DNA of 64,000 nt from Rosettibacter primus (GTDB lineage Bacteria > Bacteroidota > Ignavibacteria > Ignavibacteriales > Melioribacteraceae), in assembly GCF_036860675.1 (NCBI RefSeq), contig NZ_JAYKGK010000007.1, positions 1 to 64,000 on the forward strand, written 5' to 3'. The first letter of the stretch is position 1; the number at the start of each line of letters is the position of its first letter. The position numbers and the translations under genes were made by a program. Below, piece after piece: positions 27,468 to 36,501 of the stretch. Below the pieces are notes generated by a model. That model was given only the letters and a program-made list of their open reading frames with translations, had not been told where the DNA came from and made no database searches.

Positions 27468-28814
27468 ATGGAAAGAATTTCTTCTTTCAAAGCTTATGAT
27501 ATAAGGGGAGTAGTTCCCCAGGAATTAAATTCTGAATTAGTTTACAAAATAGGGAGAGCACTTGCTGTTTATTTAAATGCAAAACTTGTTGTTATTGGAA
27601 GAGATGTAAGAAAATCATCCTTAGAGTTATCTCAAGCACTTGCAAATGGATTAAATGATGCAGGATGTGATGTTATTGATATAGGATTATGTGGAACGGA
27701 AATGATTTATTTTGGGACTCCATTCTTGAATGCAGATGGTGGAGTTATGATTACAGCAAGTCACAATCCACCTCAATATAACGGATTAAAATTTGTTAAG
27801 CGAGGTTCCGTTCCTTTGGGTTACGATTCAGGTCTTAATGAAATTGAAAAAATGATTTTAAATGATAATCTTGGAAGTGAAGCTTCTCAAAAGGGGAAAA
27901 CTTACCAGAAAAATATAATGAATGATTTCATTTCCAATCTGAATAAATTTTATGACTCACAAAAAATTAAGCCATTTAAAGTTGTTCTTAATGCGGGGAA
28001 TGGTTGTGTTGGTCCTGCATTGAATGAATTAGAAAAATTTCTTCCGATTAATATGGTCAAAGTATTTTTTGAGCCCGACTCAAATTTCCCGAATGGGGTA
28101 CCAAATCCATTGCTTCCAGAAAATAGAAAGTCTACAATTGATGCAATAATAGAACATAATGCTGATTTGGGAGTAGCATGGGACGGTGATTACGACCGCT
28201 GTTTCTTTTTTGATGAAAAAGGAAATTTTATTGAAGGTTATTATATAGTTGGACTGCTTGCAAAATCAATATTAAAAAATCATCCTGGAGAAAAAATAGT
28301 TTATGACCCAAGATTAACATGGAATACTATAGATGTGGTTACTAAAGCAGGTGGTATACCTGTGATTTCTAAGAGTGGACATGCTTTTATAAAACAAAAG
28401 ATGAGAGAAGTTAATGCAATCTATGGTGGAGAAATGTCTGCACATCATTACTTTCGAGATAATTCATATTCAGATAGTGGTATAATTCCGTTTTTATTGA
28501 TACTTCAACTTTTATCGGAAGAAAATGCAAAACTTTCTGAACTTGTTGAAGGAATGATAAAAGCATATCCATGTTCAGGTGAAATTAATTCAACAGTTGA
28601 AAATCCGAAGGCAAAACTTCTTGCAATAAAAGAAAAATATAGTGATGGAAAAATTGATGAATTAGATGGAGTTAGTGTTGAATATTTTGATTGGCGTTTT
28701 AATGTGAGAATGAGCAATACCGAACCGCTTTTGCGTTTAAATGTTGAATCAAGAGGAAACGAAAAATTAATGAAAGAAAAAACAGAAGAGTTGTTGAATT
28801 TTATTCGCAGCTGA
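27468..28814 (+). CDS. Phosphomannomutase / phosphoglucomutase
   Basis: The 448-residue enzyme is of the alpha-D-phosphohexomutase family. The N-terminal motif is SFKAYDIRG. The catalytic phosphoserine is in MITASHNPPQYNG (S98), the magnesium loop is DGDYDR (D239, D241, D243), the sugar-specificity loop is GGEMSAHHYFRDN, and the C-terminal phosphate-binding loop is RMSNTEPLLRLNVES. These are the marks of AlgC/ManB-type enzymes that interconvert hexose 1- and 6-phosphates, feeding GDP-mannose, LPS and exopolysaccharide synthesis. A glucose or mannose preference cannot be decided. It lies after the LPS core pair but across a long gap, so it is probably transcribed separately. Confidence 0.92.
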   Translation: MERISSFKAYDIRGVVPQELNSELVYKIGRALAVYLNAKLVVIGRDVRKSSLELSQALANGLNDAGCDVIDIGLCGTEMIYFGTPFLNADGGVMITASHNPPQYNGLKFVKRGSVPLGYDSGLNEIEKMILNDNLGSEASQKGKTYQKNIMNDFISNLNKFYDSQKIKPFKVVLNAGNGCVGPALNELEKFLPINMVKVFFEPDSNFPNGVPNPLLPENRKSTIDAIIEHNADLGVAWDGDYDRCFFFDEKGNFIEGYYIVGLLAKSILKNHPGEKIVYDPRLTWNTIDVVTKAGGIPVISKSGHAFIKQKMREVNAIYGGEMSAHHYFRDNSYSDSGIIPFLLILQLLSEENAKLSELVEGMIKAYPCSGEINSTVENPKAKLLAIKEKYSDGKIDELDGVSVEYFDWRFNVRMSNTEPLLRLNVESRGNEKLMKEKTEELLNFIRS

Positions 28815-28879
28815 AATTTTCCCAACTAAGCACATTTGTATTCGTCTAATCAAACGAAAAAATAAAAGGAGACAATAAA

Positions 28880-29095
28880 ATGGCAGAACAGGATAAAACC
28901 TTAGATGTTGATAAACTTTTGAAAAACAAACTTAAAAATGTGAGCATTGGTACACTTGAGAATGCAATTGCAAAAGTTGTTAGCGATTTGGTTGGTGAAG
29001 ATTATAAATGCACAATCAGTGAAGTTAAATATACATTATTCAGCGGTGCAGATTTTCATGTAAAAGTTGAATTGACTTATAATCCGAACGAATAG
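28880..29095 (+). CDS. Unrecognised 71-residue protein
   Basis: A good ribosome-binding site (AAAAGGAGA, nine bases before the ATG) precedes a 71-residue acidic frame with alternating helix and strand character (LLKNKLKNVSIGTLENAIAKVV, then DYKCTISEVKYTLFSGADFHVKVELTY). There is no signal peptide or membrane helix. I do not know the family. It follows the phosphohexomutase by 65 bases in the same direction and may be cotranscribed. The clean start signal and composition argue that it is real. Confidence 0.65.
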   Translation: MAEQDKTLDVDKLLKNKLKNVSIGTLENAIAKVVSDLVGEDYKCTISEVKYTLFSGADFHVKVELTYNPNE

Positions 29096-29108
29096 AAAGA
29101 ACTTATAA

Positions 29109-30251
29109 TTACTCTATCTTTTTAATGATTTCATTGAGATTTTCAAGAACACAATCAATTTCTTCTTTTGTATTATAAAAATGCGGTGAGAAACGAATCA
29201 TTCCTTCTCGAACCGCACAATAAATTTTTTGTTTCTCTAATTCGTCAAAAATCTTTTTTGATTTGTTGTGTTTGAATGTAATTATACCCGCTCTGTTTTC
29301 AGGGGATACATTTTTTAATATGGGATTCAAACCTAATTCTGATAATTTTTCTATAAAGTAATTTGTGTTATCTAAAATACAACTTTCAATATTTTCCATT
29401 CCAAATTCAATAAAAAGATTTAATACGGCATCAAAAATTGCTACTCCAAGTGCATTAATAGTTCCAGTTTGAAAGCGGTCTGCATTCTTTCTTAATTTTA
29501 AATTGTAATCGAGTAAATTCCATGCGTTTTCTACCGATATCCAACCAACATACTTTTGCTCAATTTGCTCTTGAAGTTCTTCTGTAATAAAAATGTAAGA
29601 TAAGCCTTGAGAAGACATTAACCACTTTTGAGTTCCGCCTGCTAAAAAATCAATTTTAGATTTTTGGACATCAATCTGAACAACTCCAGCTGCCTGAATA
29701 GCATCTACACAAAATATTATGTTATGCTTTTTGCACAGTTCGCCAATGGCATCAATATTTGCTCTGTAACCTGTCAAAAATTGCACATAACTGATTGAGA
29801 TTAATTTTGTCTTTGGTGTTATTGCTTTTTCAATATCTTCAATATCAACAATTCCATTACGATTTTTTATGAATTCAATCTCCACACCATGTTTTTTTAA
29901 ATTCATAAAAGGATAAACATTGGAAGGAAATTCAATATCGTTTAGAATAATTTTATCTCCAGAATTCCACTTCAAACCCTGAGCTAATAAGTTTAATCCA
30001 TTTGAAACATTATCAATCCATGCAATTCTATCGGGTGTTGTTCCTATTAACTTTCCGAGTTTTTCTTTTGCACTTAAATTCCATTTAAGAAAATATTCAT
30101 AATTTTCAATTTTTTCGCCGCTTCTTTGAAGAGCATATTCATTAATTCTTTTTAATGCTAAATCGCACCAAGGACCGAGTGATGCATGATTGAAATAAAT
30201 TTGTTCAGTTTTTAAGTGAGGGAAAAGTTTTCTTGCTTCTTTGATTGTCAT
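29109..30251 (-). CDS. Class V aminotransferase-fold PLP enzyme (cysteine desulfurase-like)
   Basis: The 380-residue fold-type I PLP protein has the class V arrangement: YFNHASLGP at the N-terminus, the cofactor-stacking region NVSNGLNLLA, the PLP-aspartate in FCVDAIQAAG (D183), and the Schiff-base lysine in GGTQKWLMSSQG (K209). RFQTGTINALG and a C-terminal small domain with REGMIRFSPHFYNT complete it. The active-site cysteine loop expected of SufS/IscS is not obvious, so this is likely an isopenicillin-N-epimerase-like or selenocysteine-lyase-like member of unknown substrate. It stands alone, convergent with the 71-residue gene. Confidence 0.85.
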   Translation of the reverse strand: MTIKEARKLFPHLKTEQIYFNHASLGPWCDLALKRINEYALQRSGEKIENYEYFLKWNLSAKEKLGKLIGTTPDRIAWIDNVSNGLNLLAQGLKWNSGDKIILNDIEFPSNVYPFMNLKKHGVEIEFIKNRNGIVDIEDIEKAITPKTKLISISYVQFLTGYRANIDAIGELCKKHNIIFCVDAIQAAGVVQIDVQKSKIDFLAGGTQKWLMSSQGLSYIFITEELQEQIEQKYVGWISVENAWNLLDYNLKLRKNADRFQTGTINALGVAIFDAVLNLFIEFGMENIESCILDNTNYFIEKLSELGLNPILKNVSPENRAGIITFKHNKSKKIFDELEKQKIYCAVREGMIRFSPHFYNTKEEIDCVLENLNEIIKKIE

Positions 30252-30319
30252 AAATTTTTAACTGTAAACATTTAATTAAAAAATACGATAATAAAACTGG
30301 AAAAGGAGTATTAGGTAAA

Positions 30320-30478
30320 ATGAACAAGCTTTTAGAATTAGCCGCTGCTTTTTATGGAATATTAATTCCGAGAAGATATATAAAAGAATTCTGCCGTTTA
30401 GTGATTGAATATCTCGACGAAAAATATTCCATAGAAACAGCAATTGGTTTAGCATTGCGCAAGTTAAAGCTGAATTAA
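30320..30478 (+). CDS. 52-residue small protein, unrecognised
   Basis: An ATG at 30320 preceded by AAAAGGAG (16 to 9 bases upstream) opens a 52-codon frame. Its product reads like a compact helical protein: MNKLLELAAAFYGILIPRRY, then FCRLVIEYLDEKYSIETAIGLALRKLKLN. Protein-like amphipathic composition and a clean stop support coding. The longer opposite-strand frame covering it is low-complexity. It is too small for domain assignment. It lies between the oppositely oriented PLP-enzyme and PepF genes. Confidence 0.5.
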   Translation: MNKLLELAAAFYGILIPRRYIKEFCRLVIEYLDEKYSIETAIGLALRKLKLN

Positions 30479-30599
30479 TTAAGTAAAATTCAGTTAATAA
30501 ATAAGACTTGCAAAGAGCTCTAGTAAGCAAAATCAAAAAATGAATTTGGTTAACTGTTATTATTATAAAAAATTTACTTTTTAGACAGTTCCAATGATT

Positions 30600-32486
30600 T
30601 TATTTTTGTTTGTTAATTATCTCTTCTATCATATCCATTACCTTATTCATCTTTTCCATTGTTAAATCAAATGCTTCCGATGAGAGCGGGTCAAGTCCAG
30701 CCTTTTTAATTAATTCTATTGGATAGTCTGAACTGCCGCCTTTTAAAATGCTATAAAATTTATCTACTGCAGGCTGACCTTCTTTCAATATTTTTTCTGC
30801 AAATGCAGTTGCATAAATCAAAGAAGTAGAATATTGATAAACATAATAAGTATAATTTACAAAATGAGGAATATAAGCCCATTCATAAGCAATGTAATCA
30901 TCAACTATGCAAATGCCTTCATTGTGACCATAATATTTTTTTACAATGTCATAATAAATTCTGCTTAAATCTTCACCAGTAAGCGGTTCGCCATTTTCAA
31001 TTCGCTTATGAATTTCCAGTTCAAACTCGGCAAATGATGTTTGACGGAATATTGTTGTTCTCAATAAATCGAGATAAGAACCAAGCAAGTATAATTTTTC
31101 TTCATCGGTTTTTACATTGTTAACCATGTAATGGTTGAGTAATGTTTCATTGATTGTGGATGCAATTTCAGCTACAAAAATTGAATATTGAGAATTAACA
31201 AATGGTTGATGCTTATTAGAAAAATAACTATGCATTGTGTGACCAAGTTCATGAGCAAGTGTTGAAACTGATTCATAATCATCAGTCCAGTTCATAAGAA
31301 TATAAGGATGATATTCATAAGCAGCTCCGGATGAATAAGCGCCGCTTCTTTTTCCTGCTGTTGGAAGATAATCAATCCATCTTTCTTCGAAAGCCTTTTT
31401 AACTGTGTTGACATATTCTTCACCCATAGGGTTGAAAACTTCGAGTAAAAGTTTTTGTCCCTCTTCAATACTGAATTTAAATTCGACTGATTTTACAAGC
31501 GGAGTATAAAGGTCATAATAATGAAGTTGTTCAACCCCGAGCATTTTTGATTTTAACCTTAAAAAACGATGAAGTGTAGGTAAATTTTTATTTATCTGAT
31601 TAATTAAATTTTCGTAAACAGAAACAGGTATATTGTTAACATTAAGAGAGCTTTCAAGAACAGTTTTATATTTTCTATTCTTTGCATAGAAATAATCAGC
31701 TCTCAGTTTTCCAGCAAGATTAGCTCCTATGGTATTTTGAAATCTTTTATAATTTTCAAATGTAGATTTCATTACAAGTTCTCTATCTGCACGATTAGGA
31801 ACAGTTCTATATTTAGTGTAAGCAGCAGATGTAAGTTCAACTTCTTCGCCAGTCGATAATTTTACTTTTGGATTTGGTTTTTCTGCATTGTCAAAAATTC
31901 CATAGACTTCGCTTGGTGTAGAAGTAATTAGTCCAGCACTTGCGAGTATTTCCTCTTCTCGTGCCGATAGAGTATGTTCTCGCAATCTCAAAATATCATT
32001 TACATAAAATCGGAACTCATCAAGTTCTTTTTTCTCGTCAAAGAATCTTTTAATTTTTTCTGGTTCGGCTTTTAAGATTTCTGGATTAATAAAAGATGAA
32101 GCCTCGTTTAGTTTTGTTCCAAGTGTAGTTGCCTGCTGATTTAATGCTTGATGTTCACTGATTCTCAAGTCTTCATCTGCAAGTCTGAAAGCATAGTCGG
32201 ATAGTTTATAATATTTTTTTAATGTCTCAAAGTAGAGTTTTAGAGCATCATAAAATGTATTGGCATTTTCACAGAGTTTATTTTGATATGTTTTTATTTT
32301 TTCAATTTGATTTTCAATTTCAATTTTTTCTTGGTTCCATTCATCAAGATTTTTGTAAAGAACAGAATTATCCCACTTATATTTTTCTGGGACATCTTTT
32401 CTTTCTTTATTTTGTGTGAATATTGTTTCCTGCATAGTTAACACCAGAATTATTACTGTAAAAAATATTTTTGTTTTCATCTTCAT
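30600..32486 (-). CDS. pepF: Oligoendopeptidase F (M3B), exported
   Basis: The 628-residue product begins with a signal peptide (KIFFTVIILVLTMQETIFTQ) and has the M3B oligoendopeptidase arrangement. A helical N-terminal lobe (about 40-330) carries the PepF-type LREHTLSAREEEILA. The zinc motif is HELGHTMHSYFS (H412, E413, H416), with the third ligand expected in FVAEIASTINE. The C-terminal FVNYTYYVYQYSTSLIYA segment is also typical. The enzyme cleaves peptides of roughly 7-17 residues. Cytoplasmic PepF enzymes lack a signal; here it should act in the periplasm. The next gene upstream is an OPT oligopeptide transporter, suggesting a peptide-use pair. Confidence 0.92.
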   Translation of the reverse strand: MKMKTKIFFTVIILVLTMQETIFTQNKERKDVPEKYKWDNSVLYKNLDEWNQEKIEIENQIEKIKTYQNKLCENANTFYDALKLYFETLKKYYKLSDYAFRLADEDLRISEHQALNQQATTLGTKLNEASSFINPEILKAEPEKIKRFFDEKKELDEFRFYVNDILRLREHTLSAREEEILASAGLITSTPSEVYGIFDNAEKPNPKVKLSTGEEVELTSAAYTKYRTVPNRADRELVMKSTFENYKRFQNTIGANLAGKLRADYFYAKNRKYKTVLESSLNVNNIPVSVYENLINQINKNLPTLHRFLRLKSKMLGVEQLHYYDLYTPLVKSVEFKFSIEEGQKLLLEVFNPMGEEYVNTVKKAFEERWIDYLPTAGKRSGAYSSGAAYEYHPYILMNWTDDYESVSTLAHELGHTMHSYFSNKHQPFVNSQYSIFVAEIASTINETLLNHYMVNNVKTDEEKLYLLGSYLDLLRTTIFRQTSFAEFELEIHKRIENGEPLTGEDLSRIYYDIVKKYYGHNEGICIVDDYIAYEWAYIPHFVNYTYYVYQYSTSLIYATAFAEKILKEGQPAVDKFYSILKGGSSDYPIELIKKAGLDPLSSEAFDLTMEKMNKVMDMIEEIINKQK

Positions 32487-32576
32487 ATTCCAGAAATATA
32501 GTATTTAATTTTAAAAAGCATAAAATTTTTTAACAGGCAAAAGTAAAAAATTCTTTAATCAGCAAGAGAACCGTAA

Positions 32577-34556
32577 TTATTCTTTATTATTGATTCGAAA
32601 TGAATCCCATATCATATAAGCTGAAATTAATGTAAACATAATGAGAGCGAGCAATTCAGCGGTGTTCGATTCCTGCCATTCAAGATTAACCCAATTGTAA
32701 CCTGCATATCTTAGTATAGCACTTATCACACCGAAGAGAGCGCCGCCAGCAATAAAGCCAGAAGCAATTAATGTCCCGCGTTCTCTTCTTGAATTGTTAA
32801 TTGTTTCATCTTTACTTCTTGTTGATACGAAATGGGCAATTAAGCCTCCAACTAAGAGCGGTGTATTTAATTCTAATGGGATGTACATCCCAAGAGCAAA
32901 TGGAAGTGCCGGCACTTTAATTATTGTAAGAATTAATGCAAAGAAAGCACCTGCTAAGTAAAGCATCCATGGTGCAGGCTGATTTGACATTAATGGTTTA
33001 ATGACTGCTGCCATTGCATTTGCCTGAGGAGCTACAAGTGCATTCTCGCCTCTGAAACCATAGGTCTCGTTTAATACCATGATTATCCATGCTACAGTAG
33101 CAGCAGAAAAGATTGTTCCAACAAATTTCCATCTTTCTTGTTTATAAGGTGATGAACCAAGCCAGTAACCAATTTTCAAATCAGTAATAAATGCACCTGC
33201 TTGAGATAAAGCTGTACAAACTACTCCACCTATAATTAATGCAGAAATCATTCCTGAGGTTCCTGTTAAGCCAACTGATACTAACACAGCAGATGATAAA
33301 ATTAAAGTCATTAAAGTCATGCCTGAGACAGGATTAGTACCTACAATTGCTATTGCTGTAGCCGCAACTGTGGTAAACAGGAATGAAATTATTAGCACAA
33401 TTAACAAACCAACGAGAGCCTGAAACAAATTGTTTACAACACCAAATAAAAAGAAAATAAATATTAGAATAGCAGTTAATAAAATACCACCGAATATAAT
33501 TTTCATTGGGAGATCTCTTTGTGTTCTTTCTCCGGTTTCATTTGTTTTTTTACCAAATAGTTCTTGAAATCCAAGAGAGAAAGCTTTTTTAATTATTCCA
33601 GATGAACGAATGATTCCAATAAATCCAGCCATTGCAATCCCACCAATGCCAATGTGTCGAACATATGCTCGGAAAATTTGTTCGGGTGACATATCTTTAA
33701 TTAGAAGAGATACATTAGCTCCAATAGGTGTAGTAATATAATCTCCGAAATAGGCTATAACGGGAATAAGAACAAACCATGATAGAAATGAACCAGCAGC
33801 AATAATTGAAGAATATTTTAATCCAATAATATAACCTAATCCAAGAATGGCTGAACTTACACTTAATCGAAGTTCTAATTTAATTTTTTCTGCTATTGTT
33901 TGACCAATTGGAATAACTTTAGTTGTAAATAATTCACTCCACCATCCAAAGGTTGCAACAACAAAGTCATAAATTCCTCCTATTAATCCACTTATGACCA
34001 ATACTAACGCTTGTTTCCCTCCTTTTTCACCTGCTACAAGAACTTCAGTTGTAGCTGTAGCTTCTGGAAATGGAAATTTACCATGCATTTCCGAAACAAA
34101 ATATTTACGAAAAGGAATTAAAAAAAGTATTCCTAAAAACCCACCAAGAAGAGATGCAAAAAATATTTTATAAAAATCTGCTTGAAGTTCAAGAATGTAA
34201 AGAGCAGGAATTGTAAAAATAGCACCAGCGACAATCGTCCCTGAAGTTGCACCAATTGATTGAATAATTACATTTTGTCCAAGTGCTCCTTTCTTTTTTA
34301 ATGAAGCAGATAAACCAACCGCAAGAATTGCAATTGGAATTGCAGCTTCGAAGACCTGACCGATTTTTAATCCAAGATAAGCCGCAGCAGCTGTGAATAT
34401 TACAGCCATTATTATTCCTGTAATGACAGAATATGGAGTTACTTCAGGATATTCCTTGTCGGGCAGCATGATTGGAATATATTTTTCTCCGGGTTTAAGT
34501 TCAGTATAAGCATTTGGTGGGAGTCCTTGCGAAATATTGTTTTCTAATTGATTCAT
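32577..34556 (-). CDS. OPT family oligopeptide transporter
   Basis: The 659-residue polytopic membrane protein has many hydrophobic helices. The N-terminal segment (YPEVTPYSVITGIIMAVIF, AAAYLGLKIGQVFEAAIPIAI) and the conserved loop MHGKFPFPEATATTEVLVAG identify the bacterial OPT subgroup. NPVSGMTLMTLI and the C-terminal ALPFALGMYIPLELNTPLLVGG are also family signatures. Members import oligopeptides or metal chelates using the proton gradient. It lies 90 bases upstream of the pepF-like gene on the same strand, which supports a peptide substrate. The substrate itself is inferred. Confidence 0.9.
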   Translation of the reverse strand: MNQLENNISQGLPPNAYTELKPGEKYIPIMLPDKEYPEVTPYSVITGIIMAVIFTAAAAYLGLKIGQVFEAAIPIAILAVGLSASLKKKGALGQNVIIQSIGATSGTIVAGAIFTIPALYILELQADFYKIFFASLLGGFLGILFLIPFRKYFVSEMHGKFPFPEATATTEVLVAGEKGGKQALVLVISGLIGGIYDFVVATFGWWSELFTTKVIPIGQTIAEKIKLELRLSVSSAILGLGYIIGLKYSSIIAAGSFLSWFVLIPVIAYFGDYITTPIGANVSLLIKDMSPEQIFRAYVRHIGIGGIAMAGFIGIIRSSGIIKKAFSLGFQELFGKKTNETGERTQRDLPMKIIFGGILLTAILIFIFFLFGVVNNLFQALVGLLIVLIISFLFTTVAATAIAIVGTNPVSGMTLMTLILSSAVLVSVGLTGTSGMISALIIGGVVCTALSQAGAFITDLKIGYWLGSSPYKQERWKFVGTIFSAATVAWIIMVLNETYGFRGENALVAPQANAMAAVIKPLMSNQPAPWMLYLAGAFFALILTIIKVPALPFALGMYIPLELNTPLLVGGLIAHFVSTRSKDETINNSRRERGTLIASGFIAGGALFGVISAILRYAGYNWVNLEWQESNTAELLALIMFTLISAYMIWDSFRINNKE

Positions 34557-34665
34557 AAATTTATCTCCAATTATCTAAGGAATCTATTTTGATTTGGCAC
34601 TTTTGTAGTTCCCCTGAATTTCTCAATTTTCGAACATGATTATTAAAATTAGCTTATCATTGTTT

Positions 34666-35475
34666 TCATTTTGTATTAAACTTGCTGTAATCTAATTCAG
34701 AACCAAGCACGCTGTGAGGGATTAAGTAAACAATTAACATTATAATTGATGCAAATAAAATCCACCTTTTTGGATTATCTGATTTATTAATTTTATAAAA
34801 TGCAACGAGCCATCCAATCATTGCAATTAAAGTTTTATTATCTGTTAAATCAAAACCAAAAGGAATACCTGTCCAGAATTCACCAAATGCATAGTATTGC
34901 ATTAAAGGACCAAGTATAAATCCACCAATAAACAAAGTAATAATTGTAGAACATGTATAGAATTTTAATTTAGGTTGATTACTAAAAAATTCAAATGCTG
35001 CACGTGTTGAAAATAACATTGAAGTGAACATAATTAAAATGTGTGGAATTAATATCCATGCAGGTACATCTCCCTTAAAACGAATAACAACAGTTCTATT
35101 TTCTGGAATAAAAATTTTTTTGTCATCTTTTTTTAATTCAATAAAGTATTCAAGTTTTCCTGCAGGAGGTTGTTTAGGAAGCTCAGCACTTAGTATTTTA
35201 TTTCCTGTCATTTCAATTCTGTTGTAATCTTTGTCAAATTTATATCTCCTCCAGTATAAAATACCTCTAATATTTTCATCTTCAGTTTTGATATTTATTG
35301 TATAATTTTGATTGGAAGAATGACTTCTTTCTAACTTATAATTAATTGTTTTATTCTCAAATTTTATCTCGCCTCTAAGGGGGTAAGTAGGACCTGTAAT
35401 TCTTTGATAAATTGCAGATGAAATTGTTATTAGTAATGCTAAGAACCAGAATAGAAAACTTTTTGTTTTAGTCAT
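34666..35475 (-). CDS. Unrecognised integral membrane protein
   Basis: The 269-residue protein has an N-terminal signal-anchor (SFLFWFLALLITISSAIYQ) and a soluble beta-rich domain of about 115 residues (RGEIKFENKTINYKLERS, LYWRRYKFD, KLEYFIELKKDDKKI). Four or more membrane helices follow (WILIPHILIMFTSMLFST, ITLFIGGFILGPLM, TLIAMIGWLVAFY, ILFASIIMLIVYLIPHSV). The soluble part looks like a periplasmic Ig-like fold. I do not recognise the family. It lies 110 bases upstream of the OPT gene on the same strand. Confidence 0.75.
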   Translation of the reverse strand: MTKTKSFLFWFLALLITISSAIYQRITGPTYPLRGEIKFENKTINYKLERSHSSNQNYTINIKTEDENIRGILYWRRYKFDKDYNRIEMTGNKILSAELPKQPPAGKLEYFIELKKDDKKIFIPENRTVVIRFKGDVPAWILIPHILIMFTSMLFSTRAAFEFFSNQPKLKFYTCSTIITLFIGGFILGPLMQYYAFGEFWTGIPFGFDLTDNKTLIAMIGWLVAFYKINKSDNPKRWILFASIIMLIVYLIPHSVLGSELDYSKFNTK

Positions 35476-35562
35476 ACAATAATTGTCTAAAATTTAACTG
35501 CAACTTAAAAAATGTTAGTGTATAGAACAATTTTTATTATAGACGTATTCAAGGCTTTCTAT

Positions 35563-35745
35563 CTAAAATCCCGATAAGCATTTGTTGTTTTTATTGTTAT
35601 ATTTTTTGAAATATTTACACCATACTGCCAATTCTTTTCTGCATGCTCCAACTGCTGATGGTTTTCCAAACGAGGCATATTTACATGAATAATCGCAGAA
35701 TACAGGGAAATTAAAATTATTTTTTTTCGAAGATTTCCTGTTCAT
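35563..35745 (-). CDS. Small cysteine-rich protein, possibly metal-binding
   Basis: The 60-residue frame contains five cysteines in FCDYSCKYASF, GACRKELAVWCKYFKKYNNKNNKC, with a basic N-terminus and no signal peptide. The spacing (C-x3-C, C-x7-C, C-x12-C) suggests metal or iron-sulfur binding or disulfides. The segment AVGACRKELAVWCKYFKKYNNKN reads like a conserved core rather than chance coding. A weak GG-type ribosome site precedes the ATG. It is divergent from gmhA. I cannot name the family. Confidence 0.5.
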   Translation of the reverse strand: MNRKSSKKNNFNFPVFCDYSCKYASFGKPSAVGACRKELAVWCKYFKKYNNKNNKCLSGF

Positions 35746-35787
35746 ACTTAAAACCTATTTTGTTTATAGAATGATAATAAACTTTCT

Positions 35788-35795
35788 TATCTTTG
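35788..35795 (+). promoter_or_regulatory. TAnnTTTG -7 element upstream of gmhA
   Basis: TATCTTTG ends 21 bases before the gmhA ATG at 35817, the position expected of a Bacteroidota-type -7 element with a short leader. No well-spaced -33 TTG is evident. Confidence 0.45.
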
Positions 35796-35816
35796 AAAAG
35801 AAATTTAGAGGCAATT

Positions 35817-36401
35817 ATGATAGAAAAAGAAAAATTTTTTTCTGATTCGTTAAGAGAAAGTGCAGAAACAAAATTAAACATAGAGAAATTCTGTAGAGAT
35901 GAGGTTCTTAAAGCAGTCGAAATAATTTCTGATGCATACAGAAAAGGCAAAAAGGTTTTATTATGTGGCAATGGAGGAAGTGCAGCTGATGCACAGCACA
36001 TTGCAACTGAATTAATGATAAGATTAAGTCATAAAATAAATCGTCCTGCTTTACCAGCAATTGCATTAACAACAGATTCATCAAATCTGACAGCTGGAAG
36101 TAATGATATTGGTTTCGAAAATGTTTTTGCAAGAAGTATTGAAGGACTTGGAAATGAGGGGGATGTTTTAATTGCAATTTCTACAAGCGGTAATTCGTTA
36201 AATATTATTAATGCAGTAGAAAAAGCTAAAGAAAAAAAATTATTTGTGATTGGTTTGCTTGGAGGAGATGGAGGAAAATTAAAAAATAAAGTTGATTTGC
36301 AAATAGTTGTACCTTCTTCAAATGTTCAAAGAATTCAAGAGGGTCATATTACAATTGCCCATATAATTTGTGAATTAGTAGAAACAGAATTATACGGGTA
36401 A
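35817..36401 (+). CDS. gmhA: Sedoheptulose-7-phosphate isomerase (phosphoheptose isomerase)
   Basis: I take the ATG at 35817, with TTAGAGG 6 bases upstream, over an in-frame TTG at 35793. The 194-residue SIS-domain protein has the GmhA pattern: KKVLLCGNGGSAADAQHIATELMIR, LTTDSSNLTAGSND, the phosphate loop ISTSGNS, the GGDGG loop, and the C-terminal EGHITIAHIICELVE that carries zinc/active-site residues. It converts sedoheptulose 7-phosphate to D-glycero-manno-heptose 7-phosphate, the first step of ADP-heptose synthesis. This supplies the heptosyltransferase encoded at 24695. It appears monocistronic. Confidence 0.93.
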   Translation: MIEKEKFFSDSLRESAETKLNIEKFCRDEVLKAVEIISDAYRKGKKVLLCGNGGSAADAQHIATELMIRLSHKINRPALPAIALTTDSSNLTAGSNDIGFENVFARSIEGLGNEGDVLIAISTSGNSLNIINAVEKAKEKKLFVIGLLGGDGGKLKNKVDLQIVVPSSNVQRIQEGHITIAHIICELVETELYG

Positions 36402-36467
36402 TAGATTTTTTTCTTAATATTTTCTGATACAGCTTTAATTACTTCCAAAACACAATCTAAAATTTTT

Positions 36468-36475
36468 TATCTTTG
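36468..36475 (+). promoter_or_regulatory. TAnnTTTG -7 element upstream of the aconitase gene
   Basis: TATCTTTG ends 26 bases before the ATG at 36502, the same octamer as upstream of gmhA. A leader of about 20 bases with a strong AGAGGAGG ribosome site would result. No clear -33 element is seen. Confidence 0.45.
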
Positions 36476-36501
36476 CATTGAATTTTATTAAAGAGGAGGA
36501 T

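Noticed and set aside
30276..30536. 86-codon minus-strand frame
   Set aside because: It is low-complexity and antisense to the better supported 52-residue ORF.
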